In this document: positions 32,015 to 41,045 of the stretch, piece by piece
Layout: every line of letters starts with the position of its first letter
Numbering within the stretch: the first letter of the stretch is position 1
Source: Streptomyces sp. ISL-1
GTDB lineage: Bacteria; Actinomycetota; Actinomycetes; Streptomycetales; Streptomycetaceae
Length of the DNA: 64,000 nt
NCBI RefSeq assembly: GCF_018614585.1
Contig: NZ_JAGGOI010000023.1
Span: 180,875 to 244,874, forward strand
Direction of reading: 5' to 3'
Position numbers and translations under genes: made by a program
Notes under the pieces: model-generated
Database searches by the model: none
Told to the model about the DNA's origin: nothing
The model's input: only the letters and a program-made list of their open reading frames with translations

Positions 32015-33415
32015 TCAGCGGGGTCCGAGGGTCCAGCGCGGACCGTCAGGACCGTCCTCGATGACCAGGCCCGACTGCTGGAGCTGGTCGCGGATGGCGT
32101 CGGCGGTCGCCCAGTCCTTGCGGGCGCGGGCCGCCTCGCGCTGCTGCAGCACGAGCCGGACCAGGGTGTCGACGACGCCGTGGAGGTCGTCGTCGCGGTC
32201 GGCCTCGGCCGCCCAGTGCTCGTCCAGCGGGTCCAGGCCGAGGACGCCGAGCATGGCCCGCACCTCGGCGAGCCGGGCGACGGCGGCTTCCTTGTCGTCG
32301 GCGGCCAGTGCGGAGTTCCCCTGGCGGACCGTGGTGTGGACGATGGCGAGCGCCTGCGGGACGCCCAGGTCGTCGTCCATCGCCTCGGCGAAGGCGGGCG
32401 GCACCTCGGGCGCGGCGTCGACCGGCCCCCCGGCCTTCTCGACGACGCGCTGGATGAAGCCCTCGATCCGCGCGAACGCGGACTCGGCCTCGCGCAGGGC
32501 CTCCTCGCTGTACTCGATCATCGAGCGGTAGTGCGGCGTACCGAGGTAGTAGCGCAGGACGATGGGCCGCCAGCGCTTGACCATCTCGGAGACGAGCACG
32601 GAATTGCCGAGCGACTTCGACATCTTCTCGCCGCTCATCGTGACCCAGGCGTTGTGCACCCAGTACTTCGCGAATTCGTCGCCGAAGGCCTTGGCCTGGG
32701 CGATCTCGTTCTCGTGGTGCGGGAAGATCAGGTCGATCCCGCCGCCGTGGATGTCGAAGGCCTCGCCCAGGTACTTGTGCGCCATCGCCGAGCACTCGAG
32801 GTGCCAGCCGGGACGGCCGCGGCCCCAGGGGGTCTCCCAGCTCGGCTCGCCGGGCTTGGCCGCCTTCCACATGGCGAAGTCGCGCTGGTCGCGCTTGCCG
32901 GTCTCGCCCTCGCCCTCGGGCTGCAGCAGGTTGTCCAGCTCCTGGTTGGACAACTGCAGATAACCCTCGAAGGAGCGCACGTCGAAGTAGACGTTGCCGT
33001 CGGCCTCGTAGGCGTGCCCGCGCTCGATGAGGCCGCGCATCATCTCGACCATCTCGGGGATGTGGCCGGTGGCGCGGGGTTCGTATGTGGGCGGCAGGCA
33101 GGCGAGAGCGTCATAGCCTTCGTTGAAGGCGCGCTCGTTCTCGTACCCGATCGACCACCAGGGACGATTCTGCTCCCCCGACTTCGCGATGATCTTGTCG
33201 TCGATGTCGGTCACATTGCGGATGAAGGTCACGTCATAGCCGCGGTACTGGAACCAGCGGCGCATGATGTCGAAGTTCAGGTAGGACCTGACGTGTCCGA
33301 TGTGCGGAGCGGCCTGCACCGTGGCGCCGCACAGGTAGATCGAGACACAACCCGGAACCAGCGGGGTGAAGTCACGGATCTGCCGGGCGCTGGTGTCGTG
33401 CAGGCGAATAGTCAC
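32015..33415 (-). CDS. cysS: Cysteinyl-tRNA synthetase
   Basis: Class I synthetase of 466 aa. The zinc Cys in YLCGATVQ near 29, the HIGH box HIGHVRSYLNFD near 38, LECSAMAHKYLG near 210 (zinc ligand), HHENEIAQ near 234, and KMSKS in GEKMSKSLGNSVLV near 268 are all present. Length and motif spacing match CysS rather than the shorter MshC of mycothiol synthesis, which shares these motifs. It follows ispDF and precedes rlmB on the same strand. Confidence 0.95.
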   Translation of the reverse strand: MTIRLHDTSARQIRDFTPLVPGCVSIYLCGATVQAAPHIGHVRSYLNFDIMRRWFQYRGYDVTFIRNVTDIDDKIIAKSGEQNRPWWSIGYENERAFNEGYDALACLPPTYEPRATGHIPEMVEMMRGLIERGHAYEADGNVYFDVRSFEGYLQLSNQELDNLLQPEGEGETGKRDQRDFAMWKAAKPGEPSWETPWGRGRPGWHLECSAMAHKYLGEAFDIHGGGIDLIFPHHENEIAQAKAFGDEFAKYWVHNAWVTMSGEKMSKSLGNSVLVSEMVKRWRPIVLRYYLGTPHYRSMIEYSEEALREAESAFARIEGFIQRVVEKAGGPVDAAPEVPPAFAEAMDDDLGVPQALAIVHTTVRQGNSALAADDKEAAVARLAEVRAMLGVLGLDPLDEHWAAEADRDDDLHGVVDTLVRLVLQQREAARARKDWATADAIRDQLQQSGLVIEDGPDGPRWTLGPR

Positions 33416-33563
33416 GCATCAAGGGTAGTGGCCCGATGCCAGTGCCCCGCGCCCCTTCTGCGCCGCGGGGACAACTTTGTGACTGTCCCCGACCGGAATA
33501 CGAGTGGGGCCCGACTCGCCCCGTCCACAACTCGCCCCTCGCACCGGGCATTTCACGCCAGTT

Positions 33564-34049
33564 TCAGCCTGCGGTACGAAAGACCAGTGCCGTCGCGATC
33601 GCGGCCAGTCCCTCGGCGCGACCGGTCAGCCCCAGCCCGTCCGTCGTGGTGCCCGACACGGAGACAGGCGCGCCGACCGCCTCGCTCAGCGCCTTCTGGG
33701 CCTCGTCACGCCGCTTGCCGATCTTCGGGCGTACGCCGATGACCTGCACGGCGACATTGCCGATCTCGAAGCCCTCGGCCCGTACGATCCGCGCCGCCTC
33801 GGTGAGCAGCGTGACACCGGAGGCACCGGACCACTCGGGGCGATCCGTGCCGAAGTGGGCGCCGAGGTCGCCGACGCCGGCCGCGGAGAAGAGCGCGTCG
33901 CACGCGGCGTGGGCGGCCACATCGCCGTCGGAGTGCCCGGCGAGCCCGTCCTCCCCCTCCCACAGCAGTCCGGCGCACCAGAGCTCGCGCCCCGCCTCGA
34001 AAGCATGGACGTCGGTCCCGATGCCGGTCTGGGGCAGCTTAAAAACCAT
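33564..34049 (-). CDS. ispF: 2-C-methyl-D-erythritol 2,4-cyclodiphosphate synthase
   Basis: MEP-pathway enzyme of 161 aa. Zinc ligands DVHAF near 13-17 and the HSDGDVAAHAACDALFSAAG loop near 39-58 are intact, as are the late SGTTTDGLGLTGRAEG substrate residues. It cyclises CDP-ME-2-phosphate to MEcPP. The start overlaps the end of ispD by 11 bp, so the two are co-transcribed and probably coupled. Confidence 0.93.
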   Translation of the reverse strand: MVFKLPQTGIGTDVHAFEAGRELWCAGLLWEGEDGLAGHSDGDVAAHAACDALFSAAGVGDLGAHFGTDRPEWSGASGVTLLTEAARIVRAEGFEIGNVAVQVIGVRPKIGKRRDEAQKALSEAVGAPVSVSGTTTDGLGLTGRAEGLAAIATALVFRTAG

Positions 34050-34785
34050 CGTTGGCCCTCCTGCGGGCGAGAACCGCCTCGGCGAGTACGAGATCGAGGG
34101 GGCGGGTCACCTTGAACGCCTCCTCATGGCCGGGCACGACCACGACGCGCTCGCCGAGCTGCTCGACCATGCCGGCGTCGTCCGTCGCACCCTCGCCGTT
34201 CAGCGCGACCGTCTCGTGCGCGCGCACGAGCGTGTCCCGGTCGAAGCCCTGCGGGGTCTGTACGGCGCGCAGCCGGGCCCGCTGGGGCGTGGCGACGACC
34301 GGCTCGGGCGCGCCCTTCTCGCCCGGCTCGACCTCCTTGACGGTGTCCGCGAGCGGCAGCGCGGGCACGACGGCCGGGGCCCCGTCCCGTACGGCCTCGA
34401 TGACGGCGTCAACGGTGTCGACGGGCACCAGCGGGCGGGCGGCGTCATGAACGAGGACGACGCCGATGTCGTCCGGGAGCGCGTCGAGCCCGAGGCGTAC
34501 GGACTCCTGGCGGGTGTCACCGCCCGGCACGACGAGGTAGTCGGTCCTCTGCGGCAGGGCGTGCTCGTCGAGGAGGTTCTTGACCTCGGGTGCGCCCTCG
34601 GGCGGGGCCACCACGACGACGAGCGACACGGCTCGGGATGCGGCCATGGCGCGCACCGCGTGGATGAGCATGGGCGTGCCGTTCAGCGTACGGAGCGCTT
34701 TGGGGGCACCGGGGCCGAGCCGTACTCCCCGGCCGGCCGCCGGGATCACCGCTGCGGTGCGGTACGGGCGCGATTCGTCTGACAT
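34039..34785 (-). CDS. ispD: 2-C-methyl-D-erythritol 4-phosphate cytidylyltransferase
   Basis: Protein of 248 aa with the cytidylyltransferase loop VIPAAGRGVRLGPGAPKAL near 13-31 and the metal-binding VLVHDAARPLV near 115-125. It makes CDP-ME from MEP and CTP. ATG 34785 with CGGAG upstream is preferred over an extended frame. Order carD, ispD, ispF, cysS, rlmB on one strand is the usual actinobacterial arrangement. Confidence 0.93.
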   Translation of the reverse strand: MSDESRPYRTAAVIPAAGRGVRLGPGAPKALRTLNGTPMLIHAVRAMAASRAVSLVVVVAPPEGAPEVKNLLDEHALPQRTDYLVVPGGDTRQESVRLGLDALPDDIGVVLVHDAARPLVPVDTVDAVIEAVRDGAPAVVPALPLADTVKEVEPGEKGAPEPVVATPQRARLRAVQTPQGFDRDTLVRAHETVALNGEGATDDAGMVEQLGERVVVVPGHEEAFKVTRPLDLVLAEAVLARRRANDGF

Positions 34786-35070
34786 CGGTTGCACTCCGGC
34801 AGGTTTGTTTCCTCGGCCGACATGGGTATGGCCACAGCGTGCCGGGCGCGACGCCTTGACCGGACCCTTCCGTGACAACTGGTCTGCGCCAGCCGCCCGG
34901 GCCCGGCACGCCAAGGGCCGGGGTGTCGTGATTCTGTGAGCAGCGACTTGCTGTGAGCAGCGACGAACAAGTGGAGACAAGTAGAGACGGACATGCCGCA
35001 GCGCCCGGCGACAGAACTGTTGTCACAGCATGTCAGCGGGCACCGCGGCATTTTTTGTGCTTTGTGTGCG

Positions 35071-35553
35071 TCAGGACGCGAGTACCTCGTCGAGCAGAGC
35101 CTCGGCCTTGTCTTCGTTGGTGTTCTCCGCGAGAGCAAGCTCGCTCACCAGGATCTGGCGCGCCTTGGCGAGCATCCGCTTCTCACCTGCGGAGAGCCCA
35201 CGCTCACGCTCGCGACGCCACAGGTCACGCACCACTTCGGCGACCTTGATGACATCGCCGGAGGCGAGCTTCTCGAGATTTGCCTTGTATCGACGGGACC
35301 AGTTCGTCGGCTCTTCTGCATACGGTGCCCGCAGCACCTCGAAGACCCGCTCGAGCCCGTCCTGACCGACCACATCGCGTACGCCCACGAACTCCGCATT
35401 GTCCGCCGGCACACGAACCGTCAAGTCGCCCTGGGCGACCTTGAGCACCAAGTAGGTCTTGTCCACGCCTTTGATCTGGCGAGTTTCGATGGCCTCAATC
35501 AGCGCGGCCCCGTGATGGGGATAGACCACGGTGTCGCCAACCTTGAACGTCAT
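35071..35553 (-). CDS. carD: CarD-family transcriptional regulator
   Basis: Protein of 160 aa beginning MTFKVGDTVVYPHHG, with the RNA-polymerase-interacting domain (about 1-60) followed by the helical DNA-binding part. There is a conserved NWSRRYKANLEKLASGD near 92-108 and a helical C-terminus. CarD stabilises open promoter complexes at rRNA and many housekeeping promoters in actinobacteria. It is essential in mycobacteria. A gap of about 285 bp separates it from ispD. Confidence 0.93.
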   Translation of the reverse strand: MTFKVGDTVVYPHHGAALIEAIETRQIKGVDKTYLVLKVAQGDLTVRVPADNAEFVGVRDVVGQDGLERVFEVLRAPYAEEPTNWSRRYKANLEKLASGDVIKVAEVVRDLWRRERERGLSAGEKRMLAKARQILVSELALAENTNEDKAEALLDEVLAS

Positions 35554-36130
35554 GTGACAGGTACCCCTTCCGTGGCTATCCAGAGTAACACGAGAACCGC
35601 TTCTTCTGAATGGCGTTTTCGCAGGTCAGGGCACATCTCGGGGCTTGACAACTGCAACATGAACGTGCTGCGGACGGCTTCCGGAAGGGGGTATTCGCAG
35701 GTCGGAGCCGCTGTGCGGGCGGAGAGAAACGCGCACGCTACACACGGCACAACCCCCCTCTGGAGGGATGAACGTCCCGATTTGCCTGGTTCCCAGTGGT
35801 GAACTTCCCGTACTCCGTTCGGCGGTCGGTCACCCGTACGGACGGATCCGCGTCGAATCCGGAATTGATCACCGGCGGCTATTCGGTAAGGAATGAGTGG
35901 TGCCCCGGGGAATTGATCAACGCCGTTTTGTGAACAGCGCCCGAAACGGCGAGAGCGCGCGGCGGCGGGCGGCCGGGACCGGCGAAGGGGCGGGTCGGGT
36001 GCGGGGCGGGCACGGGCGATCGGTAACCTGAGCGCGAACTGACACAGGCTTGGCGGTCCGCGGGCCGGTTGACACGCCAGTTCACCCGCTCGTCCCCAGC
36101 CAGTCCGTAGATCCAAGGAGATGCCGCGCC
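35554..36130. other. Divergent intergenic region, carD / lipoprotein
   Basis: About 580 bp with promoters for both directions expected. An 11-bp direct repeat GGAATTGATCA occurs at 35861 and 35909 (48 bp apart), and the spacer is less GC-rich than its surroundings. No RNA gene or conserved frame was seen. Confidence 0.5.
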
Positions 36131-36817
36131 GTGAGCCGCAGCCTTCGACGCGGTGCCCTCGCCGCGACTGCCATCGTGTTCTCGATCGCCTCGCTCGCCG
36201 CCTGCGGTGCGGGCAACAACGCGGAGACTCTCAAGGTCAAGCCGGACAACGCCGCGACAGCGGTGGACACCATCAAGATCCAGAACGCGACAGTGATCAC
36301 TCAGCCGGAGCCGGGCGCCGAAGGCCCCGCGGCCATCTCCGCGACGGTCTTCAACAACAGCTCCACGCAGCAGACGCTCGACGCGATCACGCTGCCGGGG
36401 CTGAAGACGCCCGTAAAGCTGTCCCCGGCCCAGGGCTCCGGCCCGATCACCGTGCCGGCCCAGGGCTCGGTGATCCTCGGCGGCGCGGGCAACGCGTCCG
36501 CGGTGGTCGAGGGCGGCCGGGAGGCGTCGGAGAACACGGGCGGCGTGCAGGAGGTCGTCTTCCGCTTCAGCGAGACGGGCGACGTGAAGCTGCAGGCGCT
36601 CGTGGTGCCGGCGGAGAGCTACTTCACGGGCTACGGCCCGAGCTCGGTGCCGAAGCCGCCGACGCCGGAGGGCGAGGCCTCGGCCACGCCGTCCGGCACC
36701 CCGTCCGAGTCGGCCACGGGCCACGCGGGCGCGCCGGGCGAGCCGGGCAACGGCGAATCGGGCGAGCCGGGCACCCCGACGGACTCGTCGTCGGCGTCCC
36801 ACGGCGCGGGCCACTGA
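36131..36817 (+). CDS. Lipoprotein, 228 aa (copper-chaperone-like fold possible)
   Basis: GTG start with AAGGAG ten bases upstream. The signal peptide ends in a lipobox (SLAAC), so it is lipidated on the outer face. The mature domain (about 25-165) is beta-rich with TVFNNSSTQQTLDAITLPG and VTVPAQGSVILG-like strands, resembling the DUF461/PCu(A)C-like lipoproteins but without their Met/His copper motif. The C-terminal 60 residues are Pro/Gly/Ser/Glu rich. It is convergent with phoP and separated from it by a perfect hairpin. Confidence 0.75.
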   Translation: MSRSLRRGALAATAIVFSIASLAACGAGNNAETLKVKPDNAATAVDTIKIQNATVITQPEPGAEGPAAISATVFNNSSTQQTLDAITLPGLKTPVKLSPAQGSGPITVPAQGSVILGGAGNASAVVEGGREASENTGGVQEVVFRFSETGDVKLQALVVPAESYFTGYGPSSVPKPPTPEGEASATPSGTPSESATGHAGAPGEPGNGESGEPGTPTDSSSASHGAGH

Positions 36818-36829
36818 CACAGCGGTACG

Positions 36830-36874
36830 CATACGAGGGCGCCCCGCCAGGTTCTGGCGGGGCGCCCTCGTATG
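36830..36874. terminator. Perfect 20-bp hairpin between lipoprotein gene and phoP
   Basis: Arms 36830-36849 and 36855-36874 (CATACGAGGGCGCCCCGCCA and complement) with a 5-nt loop. It can end transcripts from both sides. Confidence 0.92.
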
Positions 36875-36984
36875 TTGTCCGCTGCTGCCCGCCCGGGGGA
36901 CGGATGCGTACGGCGCGCACGCCCCTCGAACCTCGAACCGCTCGGCGCCGCGGGCGCGTCACGAAGCGCCGGGACCGGGCCGGT

Positions 36985-37665
36985 TTACGGCTCGAACTTG
37001 TAGCCCAGACCTCGCACCGTCACCAGGTACCGCGGCGCGCCCGGATCCGGTTCGATCTTGGCGCGGAGGCGCTTGACGTGGACGTCCAGCGTCTTGGTGT
37101 CGCCCACGTAGTCCGCGCCCCAGACGCGGTCGATCAGCTGCATACGGGTCAGCACCCGGCCCGCGTTGCGCAGCAGCATCTCGAGCAGGTCGAACTCCTT
37201 CAGCGGGAGATCGACCTTGCCGCCCGAGACCGTGACGACGTGGCGGTCCACGTCCATCCGGACCGGGCCGGCCTCCAGCGCCGCCGGGGCGACCTCCTCC
37301 GGCTCTCCGCGGCGGCGCAGGACCGCGCGGATGCGGGCGACCAGCTCCCGCGAGGAGAAGGGCTTGGTGACGTAGTCATCGGCTCCTATTTCCAGCCCGA
37401 CGACCTTGTCGATCTCGCTGTCCTTGGCGGTCACCATGATCACCGGGACATTCGAGCGGCCTCGCAGCTGGCGGCACACCTCGGTGCCCGGCAGTCCGGG
37501 CAGCATCAGGTCGAGGAGAACGAGGTCGGCGCCATTGCGCTCGAACTCGTCCAGCCCCTCGGGCCCGGTGGTCGCGATCGCGACCTCGAAGCCCTCCTTG
37601 CGGAGCATGTAGGACAGGGCGTCGCTGAAGGATTCCTCATCCTCGACGACGAGCACTCGGGTCAC
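36985..37665 (-). CDS. phoP: Phosphate response regulator PhoP
   Basis: OmpR-type regulator of 226 aa. The receiver acid pocket is E8-D9, the phospho-acceptor is D52 (LLDLMLPG), and the conserved Lys is K101 (TKPF). The winged-helix domain with VWGADYVGDTKTLDVHVKRLRAKIE near 180-205 binds GTTCACC-type PHO boxes. GTG 37665 has GGAGG upstream and overlaps the phoR stop (GTGA), so translation is coupled. It is the master regulator of phosphate starvation in Streptomyces and also affects nitrogen and antibiotic genes. Confidence 0.95.
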   Translation of the reverse strand: MTRVLVVEDEESFSDALSYMLRKEGFEVAIATTGPEGLDEFERNGADLVLLDLMLPGLPGTEVCRQLRGRSNVPVIMVTAKDSEIDKVVGLEIGADDYVTKPFSSRELVARIRAVLRRRGEPEEVAPAALEAGPVRMDVDRHVVTVSGGKVDLPLKEFDLLEMLLRNAGRVLTRMQLIDRVWGADYVGDTKTLDVHVKRLRAKIEPDPGAPRYLVTVRGLGYKFEP

Positions 37666-38933
37666 GGAAGGACCTCCGGGGCAGGGATTTCGGCGTTCGG
37701 ATCGGTGTCGTAAGGCCGGTCGTCGTCCTCGTCGACGCGATCCGGTCCGGTTGTTGAACGGTCCCGCACGGCGCCCGCTTCGGGAAGCCGCAGGGTGAAT
37801 GTGGAGCCCTGGCCCTCGGAGCTCCAAACAGTGACTTCCCCGCCGTGCGAGGCAGCCACATGCTTGACGATGGCCAGGCCCAGGCCGGTGCCCCCGGTGG
37901 CCCGGGAGCGGGCGGGGTCGACGCGGTAGAAACGCTCGAAGACCCGCTCGCGGTCCTTCTCGGAGATGCCGATGCCCTGGTCGGTGACTGCGATCTCGAT
38001 GAGATCCCCGCCGGGCGCGGAGACACGGCGCGCGGATACGCCGACACGGGTGCGGGCCGGCGAGTAGTTGACGGCGTTCTCGACCAGGTTACCGAGGGCG
38101 GCGGCGAGCTGGCCGCGGTTGCCCCAGATGTGCAGATCGGCGGTGGATCCCCGGCCGGAGCCCCCCACGGCCATCGTGATCTGTTTGGTGGACGCGGGCT
38201 GCCGGGAGCGGTCGATGGCCTCGGCGACCAGTTCGTCCACGCGTACGGGTTCGGCGTCCTCCAGCGGGTTGTCGTTCTGTACCCGGGAGAGGTCGATGAG
38301 TTCCTGTACGAGATTGGTGAGCCGGGTCGCCTCGATCTGCATCCGGCCGGCGAAGCGGGTGACCGCCTCGGGGTCGTCCGAGGCGTCCATGACCGCCTCG
38401 GAGAGCAGGGAGAGCGCACCGACCGGGGTCTTGAGCTCATGGCTGACGTTCGCGACGAAGTCCCGCCGTACCGCTTCGATCCGGCGGGCCTCGGTGAGGT
38501 CCTCGACCAGCAGAAGGACGAGCCGGGAGCCGAGGGGGGCCACCCGGGCGGAGACGGCCAGGGCCTCGCCGCGGCCGGTGCCGCGCCTGGGCAGGTCCAG
38601 TTCGACCTGCCGTATCTCGCCGTCTCGACGGGTGTCGCGGGCCATGTGCAGCATCGGCTCGACGGCGAGCTTTCCGCCGCGGACCAGACCGAGGGCGTAC
38701 GCCGCGGAGCTGGCCTTGACTACGGAGTCGCTCTCGTCGAGTACGACAGCGGAGGAGCGCAGCACGGACAGAACCGTGTCGACGCCAGGCGGCAGCGCGG
38801 CGTCGGTGTGCAGGGAAGTGCGGGTGGGTCTCGCCTGGTCGCGTTCGCTCCAGCGGAACGCCAGCATGGCGATGACACCGGTGCACAACCCGGCGATCGC
38901 TGCCGCTGCGGCAACCGCCGCGTTCACGTCCAT
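37662..38933 (-). CDS. phoR: Phosphate sensor kinase PhoR
   Basis: Membrane histidine kinase of 423 aa. One N-terminal membrane segment (VNAAVAAAAAIAGLCTGVIAMLAF) is followed by a PAS-like region, the HisKA box VSHELKTPVGALSLL near 165, and the ATPase motifs NLVENAVNYS (N box), TDQGIGISEKD (G1) and GGTGLGLAIVKHV (G2). It phosphorylates PhoP when phosphate is low. It is transcribed divergently from phoU across probable PHO boxes, so the system is likely autoregulated. Confidence 0.95.
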   Translation of the reverse strand: MDVNAAVAAAAAIAGLCTGVIAMLAFRWSERDQARPTRTSLHTDAALPPGVDTVLSVLRSSAVVLDESDSVVKASSAAYALGLVRGGKLAVEPMLHMARDTRRDGEIRQVELDLPRRGTGRGEALAVSARVAPLGSRLVLLLVEDLTEARRIEAVRRDFVANVSHELKTPVGALSLLSEAVMDASDDPEAVTRFAGRMQIEATRLTNLVQELIDLSRVQNDNPLEDAEPVRVDELVAEAIDRSRQPASTKQITMAVGGSGRGSTADLHIWGNRGQLAAALGNLVENAVNYSPARTRVGVSARRVSAPGGDLIEIAVTDQGIGISEKDRERVFERFYRVDPARSRATGGTGLGLAIVKHVAASHGGEVTVWSSEGQGSTFTLRLPEAGAVRDRSTTGPDRVDEDDDRPYDTDPNAEIPAPEVLP

Positions 38934-39006
38934 GCACCCAGGTTATGCGTGGTCGCCGAGATGCTCCCAGCCAAACGGGTGGCACCTCGAACAGTCGTCG
39001 CCCAGA

Positions 39007-39039
39007 GTTCACCGAGGGGATAGTGCCGGTTCATTTGCG
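39007..39039. promoter_or_regulatory. PHO box in the phoR-phoU intergenic region
   Basis: Three 11-bp units in phase: GTTCACCGAGG (39007), a degenerate unit (39018), and GTTCATTTGCG (39029). The PhoP direct-repeat consensus is GTTCACC plus four bases. The position between divergent phoRP and phoU is where autoregulatory sites are known in this genus. Confidence 0.7.
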
Positions 39040-39131
39040 AGGGAGGCTCTCGACGCGTAACGGACAGAACGTGGGAGCGTGGGGGTCCGAGCCCCACCCG
39101 GACCCCGGTCACATCTAGAGAGGGACACCCC

Positions 39132-39809
39132 ATGCGGGACGCGTACCACGAGGAACTGGACTCGATCGGCGAGGGCCTGGTCGAGATGGCCCGGCTGGTC
39201 GGGTCGGCGATCGGGCGCGCCACCACGGCCATGCTCGACGCCGATCTCAAGCTCGCCGAGAGTGTGATCGCCGGCGACCAGAAGGTCGACGATCTGCAGC
39301 ATGACCTGGAGGCACGGGCGATCGCCCTGCTGGCCCGGCAGCAGCCGGTCGCGACGGATCTGCGGATCGTGGTGACCTCGCTGCGGATGAGCGCCGACCT
39401 GGAGCGCTCGGGCGACCTGGCCCAGCATGTGGCCAAGCTGGCCCGGCTCCGCTTCCCCGACTCGGCCGTGCCGCACGACCTGCACGCCACCATCCTGGAG
39501 ATGGGGCAGCTGGCGCAGCGGCTGATGGCCAAGGCGGCCGAGGTCATCATCAGCAAGGACGTCGACCTGGCGCTGCAGCTGGAGACGGACGACGACGAGA
39601 TGGACCTGCTGCACCGCACGCTCTTCCAGCACCTGATAGACGACCGCTGGAAGCACGGCATCGAGACGGCGGTGGACGTGACGCTGCTCGGCCGCTACTA
39701 CGAGCGCTTCGCGGACCACGCGGTGTCGGTGGCGAAGCGGGTTGTGTACTTGGTCACGGGCGAGCACGCGGACGAGCTCCAGCCGCCGACACAGGTCGAG
39801 GGCGCGTAA
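39132..39809 (+). CDS. phoU: Phosphate signalling protein PhoU
   Basis: All-helical protein of 225 aa with two PhoU repeats. Each has the metal-binding E/D-rich pattern: DLERSGDLAQHVAKLA near 97-112 and YYERFADHAVSVAKRV near 185-200. It dampens PhoR signalling through the Pst transporter, though pst genes are not in the window. ATG 39132 follows AGAGAGGGAC. It probably ends upstream of the small Cys-rich gene. Confidence 0.94.
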   Translation: MRDAYHEELDSIGEGLVEMARLVGSAIGRATTAMLDADLKLAESVIAGDQKVDDLQHDLEARAIALLARQQPVATDLRIVVTSLRMSADLERSGDLAQHVAKLARLRFPDSAVPHDLHATILEMGQLAQRLMAKAAEVIISKDVDLALQLETDDDEMDLLHRTLFQHLIDDRWKHGIETAVDVTLLGRYYERFADHAVSVAKRVVYLVTGEHADELQPPTQVEGA

Positions 39810-39922
39810 CCGGCGCGGGGGCCGGCCGGCGGGCCATGCCTCCGCGCGCTGTTGATGCGCCCGCCGCATTGGGCATGGGATGGGCAGAGGCGGCACATCT
39901 CGTACGCCCATGAGGAGGGACC

Positions 39923-40072
39923 ATGGCCGAATCCCCCACGACCGAACCTCAGCGGGACACACCTGTTGAAGTGGTGTTCCTGCCCGTCCTCGGCGCCTGC
40001 GGCTGCGGCTCGGGCTGTGGCTGCGGCTGCCAGTCGGGCGCGCCCTGCCAGTGCGGTGGCTGCTGCGGCTAG
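39923..40072 (+). CDS. 49-aa cysteine-rich peptide
   Basis: Small gene, easily missed. ATG 39923 is preceded by GAGGAGGGACC, an excellent ribosome site. The peptide has a polar start (MAESPTTEPQRDTPVE), a short hydrophobic patch VVFLPVLG, and then nine Cys in 24 residues (GACGCGSGCGCGCQSG, PCQCGGCCG). The Cys-x-Cys and Cys-Cys spacing is that of metallothionein-like Zn/Cu binding. No signal peptide is seen, so it should be cytosolic. A perfect terminator follows 40 bp after the stop, and phoU lies 113 bp upstream. Metal binding is inferred. Confidence 0.75.
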   Translation: MAESPTTEPQRDTPVEVVFLPVLGACGCGSGCGCGCQSGAPCQCGGCCG

Positions 40073-40111
40073 CCGATCATTCGCATGACTGCGTATGGCT
40101 TCGTACGCATA

Positions 40112-40148
40112 CGAGAGGGCCCCGTCCTCAACGGACGGGGCCCTCTCG
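40112..40148. terminator. Perfect 16-bp hairpin
   Basis: Arms CGAGAGGGCCCCGTCC (40112-40127) and its complement (40133-40148), loop TCAAC. It serves the Cys-rich peptide gene and the convergent gpmA. Confidence 0.92.
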
Positions 40149-40161
40149 CGTACGTACCGCG

Positions 40162-40923
40162 CTACTTCTTCTTGCCCTGGTTCTTGACCGCCTCGATAGC
40201 CGCCGCCGCGGCCTCCGGGTCGAGGTAGGTGCCGCCCGGCTTGATCGGGTTGAAGTCCCCGTCGAGCTCGTAGAACAGCGGGATGCCGGTGGGAATGTTC
40301 AGGCCCGTGATGTCGGAGTCCGAGATGCCGTCGAGGTGCTTGACCAGTCCGCGCAGGCTGTTGCCGTGGGCGGCGACCAGGACCGTGCGGCCGGTCAGCA
40401 GGTCCGGGACGATGCCGTCGTACCAGTACGGCAGCATCCGCTCGACGACGTCCTTGAGGCACTCCGTGCGCGGGCGCAGTTCGCTGGGGATCGTCGCGTA
40501 GCGCGGGTCGTCGCTCTGCGAGAACTCCGAGCCGTCCTCGATGGGCGGCGGCGGGACGTCGTACGAACGGCGCCACAGCATGAACTGCTCCTCGCCGAAC
40601 TCGGCCAGGGTCTGCGCCTTGTCCTTGCCCTGAAGTGCGCCGTAGTGACGCTCGTTCAGCCGCCAGGAGCGGTGGACCGGGATCCAGAGACGGTCCGCGG
40701 CCTCAAGTGCCAGCTGCGCCGTGCGGATGGCGCGCCTCTGCAGTGAGGTGTGCAGTACGTCGGGGAGCAGGCCGGCGTCCTTCAGCAGCTCACCGCCGCG
40801 GACTGCCTCCTTCTCGCCCTTCTCCGTCAGGTTGACGTCCACCCAACCGGTGAACAGATTCTTCGCGTTCCATTCGCTCTCGCCGTGGCGGAGGAGGATC
40901 AGCTTGTACGGTGCGTCGGCCAT
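40162..40923 (-). CDS. gpmA: 2,3-bisphosphoglycerate-dependent phosphoglycerate mutase
   Basis: Glycolytic enzyme of 253 aa with the phospho-histidine motif LILLRHGESEWN near 8-19, FTGWVDVNLTEKG near 23, RRSYDVPPPP near 114-123, and the second catalytic His in VLVAAHGNSLRGLVKHL near 180-196. It interconverts 3- and 2-phosphoglycerate. The length matches the dPGM class. Confidence 0.95.
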   Translation of the reverse strand: MADAPYKLILLRHGESEWNAKNLFTGWVDVNLTEKGEKEAVRGGELLKDAGLLPDVLHTSLQRRAIRTAQLALEAADRLWIPVHRSWRLNERHYGALQGKDKAQTLAEFGEEQFMLWRRSYDVPPPPIEDGSEFSQSDDPRYATIPSELRPRTECLKDVVERMLPYWYDGIVPDLLTGRTVLVAAHGNSLRGLVKHLDGISDSDITGLNIPTGIPLFYELDGDFNPIKPGGTYLDPEAAAAAIEAVKNQGKKK

Positions 40924-41045
40924 GTGCCCGAGCCTAATAGACGCCGCCGACGGTTGACGGCCGCGTCAATTGACTGGCGGCCGGGACCCCGGCGTATGTA
41001 ACTTGCGGATGCCTGCCAAGCCACTTACACCCCGGGGGAATCCGT

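Noticed and set aside
32180..33742. 520-codon plus-strand frame over cysS
   Set aside because: Shadow of cysteinyl-tRNA synthetase, which has HIGH and KMSKS on the minus strand.
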